DNA of 44,308 bases from an uncultured Bacilli bacterium (GTDB taxonomy: Bacteria; Bacillota_I; Bacilli_A; RF39; UBA660): contig CAJTZC010000014.1 of assembly GCA_910583745.1 (NCBI GenBank), forward strand, positions 1-44,308. Reading direction: 5' to 3'. Below are positions 33,315 through 42,599 of this stretch, in pieces. The position numbers and the translations under genes are program-made. Numbering within the stretch: the stretch's first letter is position 1; the number at the start of each line of letters is the position of its first letter. The notes under the pieces are model-generated. The model did not search any database. It was not told the origin of the DNA and saw nothing but the letters and a program-made list of their open reading frames with translations.

Positions 33315-34030
33315 TCCATCGTGACGTTCGTATAGATTTCAGAGACGTCGTCGATGTCGTCTAACATTTTATAAAGTTTGTTGAAGATTTCTAATTCTTC
33401 TCCTTCGAGTGTAATCTTCTCTTTAGGAACCATTCCTATCTCGTCGAGCTCGAGTTCGACCTCAGGCAAGAGTTTTTCTATGACATCTTTGACACGTGAA
33501 GCGTCTTTGGCGTCTGCAGTGACCACCAACATGCCGTCTTCGTTTTCGAGGTCGTGAATCTCGATGCCCGCGTCTAACAGGGCTTCGAAGAGCTCCGATT
33601 CTTTGTCGCTTTTGATGCCGACGACACTCAAGTGTTCATAGTTGTACGTGACACTGTTCGTGACACCTAAGCTTTTGTGTACTTTATTGAACGCGGCACG
33701 CACTTCTCCAACCGTTCGGTTGACGTTGTCGGTCAATGTCTTGATGATGAGTGTACTTGCGCCTGGACCAAAACCTTCGTAAATGACTTCTTTGTAGTCC
33801 TCTTGTCCTGCTCCTTTGGCTTTGGCAATCGCTCTATCGATGATATCATTTGGAACTTGCTGTTTTTTGGCCTTGTTCACGATTCTCTTCAGTTCGACAT
33901 TGGCATCGATATCCGGTGAACCTTTCTTACAAGCGAGATAGATTTCTTTGGCGAAGGTCGTGTATATCTTTCCTCTCGCCGCGCCATTTTTTTGAATGCT
34001 CGCTTTTCTTACTTCAAATGCTCTTCCCAT
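33311..34030 (-). CDS. YebC/PmpR-family protein
   Basis: A 239-residue member of the YebC/PmpR/TACO1 family, some members of which are transcription regulators and others help translate problematic (for example proline-rich) stretches on the ribosome. Family hallmarks: KNGAARGKIYTTFAKEIYLA near the N-terminus, VPNDIIDRAIAKAKG, YEGFGPGASTLIIKTLTDNV and GIEIHDLENEDG. I start at the ATG at 34030 (MGRAFEVRKASI), 5 bases after AAGGAAG; upstream codons in frame do not resemble the family. Single gene with a clear terminator. Confidence 0.92.
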   Translation of the reverse strand: MGRAFEVRKASIQKNGAARGKIYTTFAKEIYLACKKGSPDIDANVELKRIVNKAKKQQVPNDIIDRAIAKAKGAGQEDYKEVIYEGFGPGASTLIIKTLTDNVNRTVGEVRAAFNKVHKSLGVTNSVTYNYEHLSVVGIKSDKESELFEALLDAGIEIHDLENEDGMLVVTADAKDASRVKDVIEKLLPEVELELDEIGMVPKEKITLEGEELEIFNKLYKMLDDIDDVSEIYTNVTME

Positions 34031-34113
34031 GCATGCTTCCTTCTTTCGTTTTTTAATTATATAATCATTATACAATTTTTACAACTTTTTTCAATAGGCC
34101 TATCACACTTTGT

Positions 34114-36177
34114 CTAGTGTTGTTTCATTTTTTCTTGTGCCATTTCTTCGGCTTTTTCTATATCTTTTTGTGTGACAGGAAGGAGGCGCATCGTTTGGGC
34201 CACATCCCCTTTAGATATGTATTTGTGTACTATATAAAGTAGTAATTTCGCGGCTGTCGTATGGCTACCGAATATTTGAAGAGCCTCTCTCTCTTTCTCA
34301 GAAGCCTTAAATTTATAAGCGAATTCTGCCAACAGATACAAATCCAATTCGCGAAGTTTCATATTTCTATAGTCTCGCAGTTCATAAGGTTGGTAGATTG
34401 CCTCCACATAGCCAATTTTGTGCTTAAATTCTCCCAAAGTGCGGAGCAAAGATGGAGACAATTCGCCATATAACTCAGAAACTTTTTTGTAGTTGAGATT
34501 CAACTCTTTTGCTATGTCACTCAGCGAAGTTTGCTTATGACCACACAAGCCTATGGCACGAGAGATGATGTATCTCGCCACGAAGTTTAAGGTATCCAGT
34601 TTTGCAAACAGTTCATATCCATCTCGAAAAACGCCAAACATTTCATTGTCTTGTGCGCATCGTGCTCCCAATTTCATGCCGAGACGCTGGGCTTCTTCGA
34701 AGTTGATGTATTGCGTGAGATAGAGAAATTTTGCTCCTATAGGAGAATTCGGCTTGCTATAGACATCGTTTTGAGCAATTTGGTCTAAAGTTAATTCAAA
34801 TATTTTTATATGTTTATAATAAGTCGTCGATACTTTCTGTTCTTCTGGAAGAACATCTTTTCGCATCTGACTCGAGAAATAAGACAAATCTGTAGCTGTG
34901 AGGAGATAGAGCTTATATCCGAAGGCTGGATCTTTTAGATATTTTTGTGCTTTTGGATATTGTTCGAAATACCTCGTTGCAAATTTAGGAAACGGCAAGC
35001 GCACCATATCCAATAAAGGAGTACGCATGCCTGTCATGAGGCACTTTTGCATCTCTTCTTTTTCATGTGGATACAAAATGGCACTTTTTTCAATCCATTC
35101 GCTGATACCATGGTCGTAGTACATCGAAACAGAAATTTCTTCTTCACTTAAAGTTATACTGGTCTCGCTTTGAAAATCTGGAATTGCAGTGTTCTGCGAT
35201 AACGAGAGAGCTGAGCGAGCTTTTTTATCGTCTTTATAAATGTATTTAGAGACAATATATAATTTTACTTCTTGATTACTTTTCGTCGAGAGAACCAATC
35301 TTTCTTCTGGACTTAAAAGGTTGTTTAAAACGAACTTTGTCTGAACGTCCAAATCTATCTTTCTAAATTTGTCTGACGAGTACTCTCTCGTTTCATCTAT
35401 AGCATAAGGCTTTTCGATGTAACCCGTTTTGTTTTTGAAATCGCCCAATGTCATTCCAAAACAGTGGATTAACTCGTCGTAAACTTTTTCTACTAAAGAG
35501 ACTGGAATTTTTAATTCGTTTGCGATTTCTCTCAAGGGTTGTCTAGGATTTCCATATAACCCGAGCGCTTTTACAAATATCAACCGTATACCCAAGTTTA
35601 AAGTGGACAATTTCTTTTCGAGTTCGAAGCCATCTGCTTGCGGATTGATTTGTCTATCTAGATTAAAGATAGAGGATATTTTTAAGCCCAATTGCATCGC
35701 TGTTTCGTAGTCGATGTATTGTGTCAAATAGAGATACTTCATCAGCATGGGATTGGCACGGGAGCCAGACGGATGCAGCTTCGGAATCACGTCGAAAGGT
35801 TGGGAAAGCAATTCTATGACTTCGCCGAAGTCGAACGATTTGGAAGCGTATTTAAATCTTTGTTCTCCATCGTTGATAAAATGTCTTCTCAAAAGAGCAC
35901 AAAACTCTGCGATGGATGAATTCTTTAATAAAAATAATTTGTACGTGAAAGCTGGGTCTTTCAAATATCTAGAGAAATCTGGGAATCTTTCTAAATATTG
36001 TCTAGCAAACTTCGGAAATGGCAATCTCGCCATGGCGACGAGGTGCGAATCCATGTTATCGTTTAAATCTTCTAATAGTTGTTCTCTGTCTGTGCTACTC
36101 AAAACGAGTTCCTTTTCAGTCCACTCTGCTATGTCGTAGTCTCTATACATCATCGTATTTATATCTTTTTGGCCCAT
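34114..36177 (-). CDS. Internally duplicated HTH-containing protein of unknown function
   Basis: I do not recognise this 687-residue soluble protein. It consists of two tandem copies of one module of about 340 residues. Matching landmarks, copy 1/copy 2: YRDYDIAEWTEK/YYDHGISEWIEK, ARLPFPKFARQYLERFP/VRLPFPKFATRYFEQYP, RYLKDPAFTYKL/KYLKDPAFGYKL, KYLYLTQYIDYETA/KFLYLTQYINFEEA, KALGLYGN/RAIGLCGH, GDFKNKTGYIEKPY/GEFKHKIGYVEAIY. Each copy contains a sigma-region-4-like helix-turn-helix: IANELKIPVSLVEKVYDEL and IAKELNLNYKKVSELYGEL. It is therefore probably a DNA- or RNA-binding regulator. Overall similarity between the copies is modest, so the duplication is old. Confidence 0.75.
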   Translation of the reverse strand: MGQKDINTMMYRDYDIAEWTEKELVLSSTDREQLLEDLNDNMDSHLVAMARLPFPKFARQYLERFPDFSRYLKDPAFTYKLFLLKNSSIAEFCALLRRHFINDGEQRFKYASKSFDFGEVIELLSQPFDVIPKLHPSGSRANPMLMKYLYLTQYIDYETAMQLGLKISSIFNLDRQINPQADGFELEKKLSTLNLGIRLIFVKALGLYGNPRQPLREIANELKIPVSLVEKVYDELIHCFGMTLGDFKNKTGYIEKPYAIDETREYSSDKFRKIDLDVQTKFVLNNLLSPEERLVLSTKSNQEVKLYIVSKYIYKDDKKARSALSLSQNTAIPDFQSETSITLSEEEISVSMYYDHGISEWIEKSAILYPHEKEEMQKCLMTGMRTPLLDMVRLPFPKFATRYFEQYPKAQKYLKDPAFGYKLYLLTATDLSYFSSQMRKDVLPEEQKVSTTYYKHIKIFELTLDQIAQNDVYSKPNSPIGAKFLYLTQYINFEEAQRLGMKLGARCAQDNEMFGVFRDGYELFAKLDTLNFVARYIISRAIGLCGHKQTSLSDIAKELNLNYKKVSELYGELSPSLLRTLGEFKHKIGYVEAIYQPYELRDYRNMKLRELDLYLLAEFAYKFKASEKEREALQIFGSHTTAAKLLLYIVHKYISKGDVAQTMRLLPVTQKDIEKAEEMAQEKMKQH

Positions 36178-36264
36178 AAGAAAAGCCCCCTTTTTTCATG
36201 GCTTGTATGTTATCATATTTCGTCTTAAAAGTCAACGTTCTCTATGCCATAAAGAACAAAGGCA

Positions 36265-36855
36265 TCACAGCGATGCTTTTCTCGTCTTGGCTTTATAATT
36301 TTTTGTGAAATTTAACTCAGGAGACGCTTCGAAACCCTCTTTCAAAATTCGATGAATCAGTCGAGTTCCGAAATCTTCGGGGTCAAACGTTGGCAGATAG
36401 TCCAAAGTGCAAAGACCTTTTATAAATTCGTCGATTTCGACTATGAAAGACCTTCTATCGAGGAATTCGTTTCCATCTTTTAAGACCGAATACACGATTG
36501 TCACACAGTTTATTCCTCTTATCATATCGCCTTCGCAGAGTTTGCCGTCTCGGAAGTTTCTTTCCGTGTGCATCCTAGAATCGACGAAGTAACTGATTTC
36601 GCAAGAGATACTCGTCCAAAGAAGTGTCTCTCCTAGCTCTTCGGTAAACTTTGCTTGCTCCGCGACTATTTTTTCCATAAAGTCGATGGCGTCTTTGGTA
36701 TCGACTCTCTTTACTATCTCGTTCTTACTGTATTCTGGCAATGTGATCATATTTATGTTCCTTCTTGTGCCCATATAATTCGTAAAAAAGGGAGTCAACG
36801 CTACATATTTCTTTCTGTTCATGATACTTTCTAAAATTTGTTCCCTACTACTCAT
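36265..36855 (-). CDS. Hypothetical protein (196 residues)
   Basis: I do not recognise this soluble protein. It is mixed in composition, without signal peptide or membrane segment, and contains FFTNYMGTRRNINMITLPEY, an acidic central region, and a basic tail KNYKAKTRKASL. GGAGGG precedes two possible starts, TTG 36861 and ATG 36855. It lies alone between the duplicated HTH gene and recA, all on the minus strand. Confidence 0.65.
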   Translation of the reverse strand: MSSREQILESIMNRKKYVALTPFFTNYMGTRRNINMITLPEYSKNEIVKRVDTKDAIDFMEKIVAEQAKFTEELGETLLWTSISCEISYFVDSRMHTERNFRDGKLCEGDMIRGINCVTIVYSVLKDGNEFLDRRSFIVEIDEFIKGLCTLDYLPTFDPEDFGTRLIHRILKEGFEASPELNFTKNYKAKTRKASL

Positions 36856-36914
36856 AACCAAATTAACCCTCCTAATTGTATTCTAGCACAATTGGTCAAG
36901 GACTTCAAACAATT

Positions 36915-36940
36915 TAAAAAAGAGCGATTGCTCCTTTTTA
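36915..36940 (-). terminator. Terminator of recA
   Basis: AAAAAGGAGC-AATC-GCTCTTTTTT on the minus strand directly after the recA TGA stop. Confidence 0.8.
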
Positions 36941-38032
<1,092 letters not shown>

Positions 38033-38055
38033 TGTCTTTTACCTCCATGTATTTC

Positions 38056-38084
38056 ATTTTAAACTACCCCTATTTTTTTGTCAA
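38056..38084 (-). promoter_or_regulatory. Promoter of recA
   Basis: Minus-strand TTGACA (38079-38084) and TAAAAT (38056-38061) are spaced by 17 bases. No LexA-like site of the GAAC-N4-GTTC type is seen next to it. Confidence 0.75.
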
Positions 38085-38107
38085 ACTTTTTCCCTGATTT
38101 TATTTGT

Positions 38108-38156
38108 CCCTCTACTATTATTATACCGGAAAAATTTTATTTTTCTCATTTTTTTG
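38108..38156 (-). repeat. Repeat with promoter element upstream of recA, copy of 12923-12970
   Basis: Same block as upstream of the SPOR-radC operon, with a single substitution and one added T. TATAAT on the minus strand is at 38120-38125. It could give recA a second, upstream promoter; it also lies just upstream of murT on the other strand. Confidence 0.65.
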
Positions 38157-38186
38157 TTCCGACTAGCATTTTTTATACTGCAATGG

Positions 38187-38192
38187 TATAAT
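38187..38192 (+). promoter_or_regulatory. Extended -10 promoter of murT
   Basis: TGGTATAAT forms an extended -10 box. A transcript starting about 7 bases later would have almost no leader, so translation probably begins at ATG 38203 or 38209 with GGTGAT as the only possible ribosome site. Confidence 0.5.
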
Positions 38193-38202
38193 TTAGATGG
38201 TG

Positions 38203-39555
38203 ATGAATATGAGAACAACATTAACAATCTTGTTATGCAAAATGGTGACGGCTTTGTGTCACCTCTTTAGAAAAAAAGGTACGGTCTATCCCGGCGAGAA
38301 AGCTCTGAAGTTTTATGGGCAAGCGTTGAGTAAAATCGCATATCCCAAACAGGTCGTCGTCGTCACAGGCTCGAGTGGAAAGGGTTCTGCAGTGAGCATG
38401 ATTGCGCATATCTTGGAAACTTCTGGAAAGAAGGTTTTGTGGAATCAAAGTGGTAGCAACATCTTAAATGGAGTCGCCACCCTCATTTTGAACCATACGG
38501 CTCTCTTTTCTCATACGCTGAAGTGCGACATCTTGCTTTTGGAAATGGACGAGCGGTTCATCGCGAATACGTTCGCACCTGGTACGGTGACTCACCTCTG
38601 TGTTACAAACATCACACGAGACCAGCCCGCGAGAAATGCCCACCCTTCTTACGTATTTGAAAGCATCCTCGATGGCATCGATGGCGACATGCATCTCATT
38701 CTCAATGTCGATGACCCTCTTTTGAATCGCATCAAATATGCTTTTGACAACGAAATGACGACTTTCGGCGTCGCGGAGACTTCCTATGATACGAAGAGTA
38801 TCTCTTATCCGGTGGACTTTGGATACTGTCCTAGTTGCCACAGCAAACTCTTCTATTCTTCTTACCACTATGGACATCTCGGTCTCTATAAATGCTCGAA
38901 ATGTTCGTTTGGCAGAGGCCACGTCTCGTATGAGGCAAGCGAGGTCGATTTAGCAGCCGGAACCTTTCAACTTAAGGGAAATACTCTCAAATTAAATAAA
39001 AAAGTTTTCTTTGCCGTTTATTACACTACTTTGGCATACACGGTATGTTCTCTATTGGGGTTAGACGAAAAAGAAATCTTACACGCGATTAACGAAGACA
39101 TGATGGCCTCAAAAAGAGGAAAATGTTTGACTCTAGCAAAGAGAGACATCGAAATGCTCGAATCGAAAAACGAAAATGCTCTTTCCTATTTACAGTCGAT
39201 GAAGTATATCGAGATGCAAGAAGGAAAAAAGACTGTCGTCATGGGCTTTGAAAATGTCAGTAGACGATATCGATATAACGATTTATCTTGGCTGTGGGAC
39301 GTCGATTTTGAGCTTCTCCAAGACGAGAATATCGATAAAATCTTCCTCCTAGGGCGGTTCAAGTACGACGTCCTGGTACGCCTCGAATACGCGGGAATCG
39401 ATAAAGATAAAATCGTTCTCATCGACGAGATGGAGGAGTTGCTTCCTTCTATAAAGAAGAACAGTGAAGGGAAAATATATACGATGGTCTGCTTCGACAT
39501 GACAGAAGAGATTACGAAGCTTTTAAAGGAGAACGATGATGAAAAAAACGATTAA
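38203..39555 (+). CDS. murT: MurT-like Mur ligase (lipid II amidating ligase subunit)
   Basis: MurT, with GatD, amidates the D-glutamate of lipid II. The chain (about 450 residues) has the family layout: N-terminal helix (MNMRTTLTILLCKMVTALCH), Mur ligase P-loop VTGSSGKGS, NITRDQ, a four-cysteine zinc ribbon (YCPSCHSKL ... YKCSKCSFG), and the C-terminal DUF1727 domain with NDLSWLWDVDFELL, which matches the conserved acidic motif near the active site. The P-loop reads GSSGKGS instead of GTNGKT. It overlaps gatD by 20 bases. Start is uncertain between ATGs at 38197, 38203 and 38209. Confidence 0.88.
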   Translation: MNMRTTLTILLCKMVTALCHLFRKKGTVYPGEKALKFYGQALSKIAYPKQVVVVTGSSGKGSAVSMIAHILETSGKKVLWNQSGSNILNGVATLILNHTALFSHTLKCDILLLEMDERFIANTFAPGTVTHLCVTNITRDQPARNAHPSYVFESILDGIDGDMHLILNVDDPLLNRIKYAFDNEMTTFGVAETSYDTKSISYPVDFGYCPSCHSKLFYSSYHYGHLGLYKCSKCSFGRGHVSYEASEVDLAAGTFQLKGNTLKLNKKVFFAVYYTTLAYTVCSLLGLDEKEILHAINEDMMASKRGKCLTLAKRDIEMLESKNENALSYLQSMKYIEMQEGKKTVVMGFENVSRRYRYNDLSWLWDVDFELLQDENIDKIFLLGRFKYDVLVRLEYAGIDKDKIVLIDEMEELLPSIKKNSEGKIYTMVCFDMTEEITKLLKENDDEKND

Positions 39556-40252
39556 AATTGCACATCTTTATCATGACATTATGAATCTTTACGGAGAAAA
39601 TGGAAACGTCGTCGCTTTGAAGACATTTATCGAAAGACAGGGTGTCGAATGCGAAGTTGTCCAATTCTCTTTGGGAGACAGGCTCGATTTTAAGAGTTGT
39701 GACATCTATTATATGGGTGCCGGCAGCGAAGAATCGGAGTATATGGTGTTGAGTGAGATGTATGATTATGCGGGCGATATCGAGCACGCGATTGAAGAAG
39801 GCAAAACGTTTTTGATAACGGGGAACGCGATGGAGATGTTCGGCACAAAGATTCGGCTTAAAAATACGAGAAATGTCGCCTGTTTAGGTATCTTCGAATA
39901 CAATGCCGTCGAAGAAAACGAGAGGCTCGTCAGCGAAGTGTTTTACAAATGTGAGGACTTGCCAGAGGACCGTGGTCGTGATATCATCGGTTTTAAGAAC
40001 TGTCACTCGAATATCATGAACAACATCTATGACAGATTGTTTCCATTTCCAGATAGCATCCATTATAAGAACTTTTATGGCATGACCTTCGTAGGACCTG
40101 TCTGTATAAGAAACCCCTACTTCACCGATTACATCTTGAAGAACCTTTTTGAAGAGAAAGGCTGGGATTACGAGATACACGACGACTCGAGCGAATACGT
40201 CGCCTACCGCGAGTTCGTGAAAAATTTCATGAGAAACGGCAACTTGGACTAG
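39536..40252 (+). CDS. gatD: GatD-like glutamine amidotransferase homologue lacking catalytic residues
   Basis: GatD normally hydrolyses glutamine and passes ammonia to MurT. The fold is recognisable: IAHLYHDIMNLYGENGNVVA, YYMGAGSEE and GPVCIRNPYFTDYIL. However, the nucleophile region, usually ICGGYQLLG, reads LITGNAMEMFG (residues 93-103) and has no cysteine. The catalytic histidine region, usually HGPLLPKNP, reads VGPVCIRNP, so the histidine is replaced by V186. Both catalytic positions are therefore lost, while the gene itself is intact, has AAGGAG, and overlaps murT. It is either a structural partner of MurT or a diverged enzyme. Confidence 0.8.
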   Translation: MMKKTIKIAHLYHDIMNLYGENGNVVALKTFIERQGVECEVVQFSLGDRLDFKSCDIYYMGAGSEESEYMVLSEMYDYAGDIEHAIEEGKTFLITGNAMEMFGTKIRLKNTRNVACLGIFEYNAVEENERLVSEVFYKCEDLPEDRGRDIIGFKNCHSNIMNNIYDRLFPFPDSIHYKNFYGMTFVGPVCIRNPYFTDYILKNLFEEKGWDYEIHDDSSEYVAYREFVKNFMRNGNLD

Positions 40253-40270
40253 AATAGCTAGTCTTTTTTT
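40247..40270 (+). terminator. Terminator overlapping the gatD stop
   Basis: GACTAG and CTAGTC pair around AATAG and are followed by TTTTTTT; the TAG stop is in the stem. Confidence 0.8.
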
Positions 40271-40300
40271 GTTATAATTATTAAGATAGGATGTGATTAA

Positions 40301-41014
40301 GTGAAACCTGTACATATAGTTACAGATGCCGGAAATATAAGCGAGCTCGTTCTCATGCCTGGAGATCCTCTGAGAGCAAAGTATATCGCCGAAAAATTTC
40401 TGGAAGGTGCAAAATTGATTAATAATGTTAGAAATATGCTCGGGTATACGGGAACGTATAAGGGCGTTCCTGTTACCGTGATTGGTTCGGGAATGGGCAT
40501 TCCTTCGATGGGTATTTATTCTTATGAACTCGCCCACTTTTATGGGGTGAAGAAAATTATCAGAATCGGCAGCGCGGGTGCTTTGAGCCCCAAAGTGCAT
40601 GTGAGAGACATCGTCGTGGCGACAGAAAGCCACAGTCTCAGTAGCTTTGCAAAAAGTTATAGTGGTGACGAAAGCCATGTCAAGTTTGCGAATGAGAACC
40701 TCGTACAAAGCATTCAATCTTCTATAAAAGACGAGACGGTGCATTTTGGAAAGATTGTGACGAGTGACACGTTCGACCCTTATACGGGCCATATGGAAGA
40801 GAATTTGAAAGCATTGGGTTGTACCGACCCTCTCGCATGTGAGATGGAAGCGTTCGGATTGTACCACGTCGGAGAGGTGACTGGCATCGAAACCGTCGCG
40901 ATGATGACGATTACGGATAGCAGTTTTACTCCCGATTTGGACTTGAGTGCCGAACAAAGAGAAACTTCTTTGAATGAAATGATTACATTGGCGTTGGAGG
41001 CTATAATAAAATGA
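40301..41014 (+). CDS. deoD: Purine-nucleoside phosphorylase DeoD type
   Basis: This enzyme splits purine nucleosides with phosphate to base and ribose 1-phosphate in purine salvage. The 237 residues fit the hexameric bacterial (DeoD) class: VLMPGDPLRAKYIAEKFLEG, the phosphate-site RIGSAGAL, and the nucleoside-binding CEMEAFGLYHV followed by a late ITDS motif containing the catalytic aspartate. Start is GTG at 40301, 9 bases after AGGATG. It overlaps the adenosine deaminase gene by 4 bases (ATGA), making a purine-salvage operon. Confidence 0.95.
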   Translation: MKPVHIVTDAGNISELVLMPGDPLRAKYIAEKFLEGAKLINNVRNMLGYTGTYKGVPVTVIGSGMGIPSMGIYSYELAHFYGVKKIIRIGSAGALSPKVHVRDIVVATESHSLSSFAKSYSGDESHVKFANENLVQSIQSSIKDETVHFGKIVTSDTFDPYTGHMEENLKALGCTDPLACEMEAFGLYHVGEVTGIETVAMMTITDSSFTPDLDLSAEQRETSLNEMITLALEAIIK

Positions 41015-41967
41015 AGAAATATGAAAGTTTAAAAAAGGTTGATTTACACTGTCATTTGGATGGGTCCCTGAACCTAGATAAAGTATCTAAATGGACGAGA
41101 AAAAATATTGGCGAGGTGGAGAAATCTCTACGGTTGCAAAGACGAGGAGACAAAGAGCATTATCGTGAGTGCTTGACTTATCCTAAGACTCTATTGCAAA
41201 CGAAGATGAGATTGAAAGATGCAGCTGAGCAATTGTGCAAAGATTTACAAAGCGACTATGTCGTCTATGCTGAGATAAGACTTGACCCAGCCGCGCATAC
41301 TTCTAAAGGTCTCTCTTTTAACGAAGTCGTCGAAGCGGTTTTAGAAGGCATCAAAGCTTCGACTTTGCGAGCAAAGTTGATTCTCTGTATGAAGAGAGAC
41401 AGAGAATTTGAAGAGAACAAGTTAATTGTCGATTTGGCTAAAAAATATTTAAAAAAAGGCGTGGCAGCGGTCGATTTAATTGGTGATGAACTCTTATACC
41501 CTACTCGCTCTTTTGCAGAGTTATTTGCCTATGCGAAAGACTGTGGTGTTCCTTTCGTCCTACACGTCGGAGAGACAGGAACGGCTCTCGATATCGATGA
41601 AGCCATCTCTTTTGGTGCTTCGCGCATCGGACACGGAGTGAAAGCAATAACCAGTTTTGAAACGATGGAGAGTTTAAAAGAGAACGATATTCCTCTAGAG
41701 ATATGTCTAAGTAGCAATTTGGATTCGGGACTTTTCGAAAAGTCTGCCGACCACCCTGTCATGCGTCTCGTCGATTCAGGTGTAGGCGTCGTCATTTGTA
41801 CGGACAACAGAACGCTTTCGAACACGAGCCTGACGGATGAATATAACACTTTAAATCGTGTATTCGGGTTTACCATCAACGAATTCACTACGATGAACAG
41901 ATTGGCTGTAGATCATGCCTTCTTGAGCGAAAAAGAAAAAGCAGAAGTGTTAAAAGAATTAGAATAG
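41011..41967 (+). CDS. add: Adenosine deaminase
   Basis: Converts adenosine to inosine (and deoxyadenosine to deoxyinosine), the substrate of the DeoD product encoded just upstream. The 318-residue protein has the TIM-barrel metal-site motifs in order: DLHCHLDGSLNL, FVLHVGETGT, RIGHGVKAI, and VICTDNRTLSNTSLTDEY, giving the zinc-binding histidines, the catalytic glutamate and the aspartate pair. Length is normal (about 330). Its start overlaps the deoD stop, so the two are translationally coupled. Confidence 0.94.
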   Translation: MKKYESLKKVDLHCHLDGSLNLDKVSKWTRKNIGEVEKSLRLQRRGDKEHYRECLTYPKTLLQTKMRLKDAAEQLCKDLQSDYVVYAEIRLDPAAHTSKGLSFNEVVEAVLEGIKASTLRAKLILCMKRDREFEENKLIVDLAKKYLKKGVAAVDLIGDELLYPTRSFAELFAYAKDCGVPFVLHVGETGTALDIDEAISFGASRIGHGVKAITSFETMESLKENDIPLEICLSSNLDSGLFEKSADHPVMRLVDSGVGVVICTDNRTLSNTSLTDEYNTLNRVFGFTINEFTTMNRLAVDHAFLSEKEKAEVLKELE

Positions 41968-41985
41968 TTTAGTTGAATATAAGAT

Positions 41986-42017
41986 AAAAAGTACATCTAT
42001 GCGTGATGTGCTTTTTT
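41986..42017 (+). terminator. Terminator of the deoD-add operon
   Basis: AAAAAGTACATC pairs with GATGTGCTTTTT (one wobble) around TATGCGT, followed by further Ts. Confidence 0.8.
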
Positions 42018-42085
42018 TGCTGTTTAAAAAAATTGTTTTATGAAAAAAATGTGTGAATTCCCATTTAAGTTTTCATGAGTTATTT

Positions 42086-42238
42086 TTAAATCATTGTGAA
42101 GTTGGAATCAGTCAATTTCGGAGCAGAGGATACATTTATTATCCATTGTTTTAAATCTTGAGTTTTAACAATTATATTTATTGAAGTTGGGATGCTACTG
42201 GACATTAAAGCATTTTTGGTAACTTTGCTTATATCAAA
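42086..42238 (-). pseudogene. Decayed reading-frame fragment related to the VanZ-flanking scraps
   Basis: In the A/T-rich gap 41968-42664 the only protein-like trace on the minus strand reads FDISKVTKNALMSSSIPTSI, continues through VKTQDLKQWIINVSSAPKLT and ends DSNFTMI-stop. The end matches the scrap at 25532-25604 (TKLTDANFTTI-stop) in DNA and translation. It is preceded by a stop codon and has no ribosome site, so it looks like the 3' remnant of a lost gene. An internal ATG at 42205 would give 39 residues. Confidence 0.35.
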
Positions 42239-42313
42239 TCAAGCTTTATCTCTCAGTTTACATCCCTTTTTCCATATCGCTTTTTTGCCACTTTTTCCTT
42301 TTAGCTAGGGCAT

Positions 42314-42342
42314 TTGACAACGTTTTCAAAGTGTGATTTAAT
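42314..42342 (+). promoter_or_regulatory. Promoter of a short plus-strand transcript
   Basis: TTGACA (42314-42319) and TTTAAT (42337-42342) are spaced by 17 bases, in a region otherwise without genes. A transcript would end at the hairpin at 42556-42587. Confidence 0.55.
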
Positions 42343-42458
42343 ACTATCTAGAACGCGAGTTTAGTCTGTTGTTTCTCCAATCTATTCTAATTAAGGAAGA
42401 GTGTTTTAGTCACCTTTGAATTTCATCTGTGACTTTATTAAAGATTGGAGGTGGGTCT

Positions 42459-42536
42459 ATTAGTTTTAAAGTAGATTTTAATGGTCTGTTTTGGGTGCTC
42501 GTAGCACTTGCCATTATCATTATTTTATTAAAATAG
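42459..42536 (+). CDS. Possible small hydrophobic peptide, type I toxin-like
   Basis: After a strong ribosome site, GGAGGTGGG (42447-42455), the frame reads SFKVDFNGLFWVLVALAIII and ends LLK-stop, a single membrane helix with charged ends. The best-placed start is an ATT codon at 42459 (25 residues); a GTG at 42429 would give 35 residues. A promoter lies upstream and a terminator 20 bases downstream, so the unit looks like a short mRNA of about 240 bases. Size, hydrophobicity and layout resemble type I toxins, but a non-standard start codon makes this tentative. Confidence 0.35.
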   Translation: MSFKVDFNGLFWVLVALAIIIILLK

Positions 42537-42547
42537 TGAAGAAACAA

Positions 42548-42590
42548 AAAAATAACACGACTAAGTTCCTTAATGTTCTTAGCCGTGTTT
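42548..42590. terminator. Bidirectional terminator between the small ORF and P4
   Basis: CACGACTAAG (42556-42565) pairs with CTTAGCCGTG (42578-42587), one wobble. A T run follows on the minus strand (P4 side) and a short TTT on the plus strand. Confidence 0.7.
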
Positions 42591-42599
42591 CACCACAAG

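Noticed and set aside
38033..38202. Replication origin at the strand switch near recA/murT
   Set aside because: No dnaA, dnaN or DnaA-box cluster is present; strand switching of this size is common and dnaB/dnaI lie elsewhere.
39884..40957. 357-residue minus-strand open frame opposite gatD and deoD
   Set aside because: It lies antisense to two clear genes, has composition typical of a shadow frame (many His, Arg, Cys) and no ribosome site.
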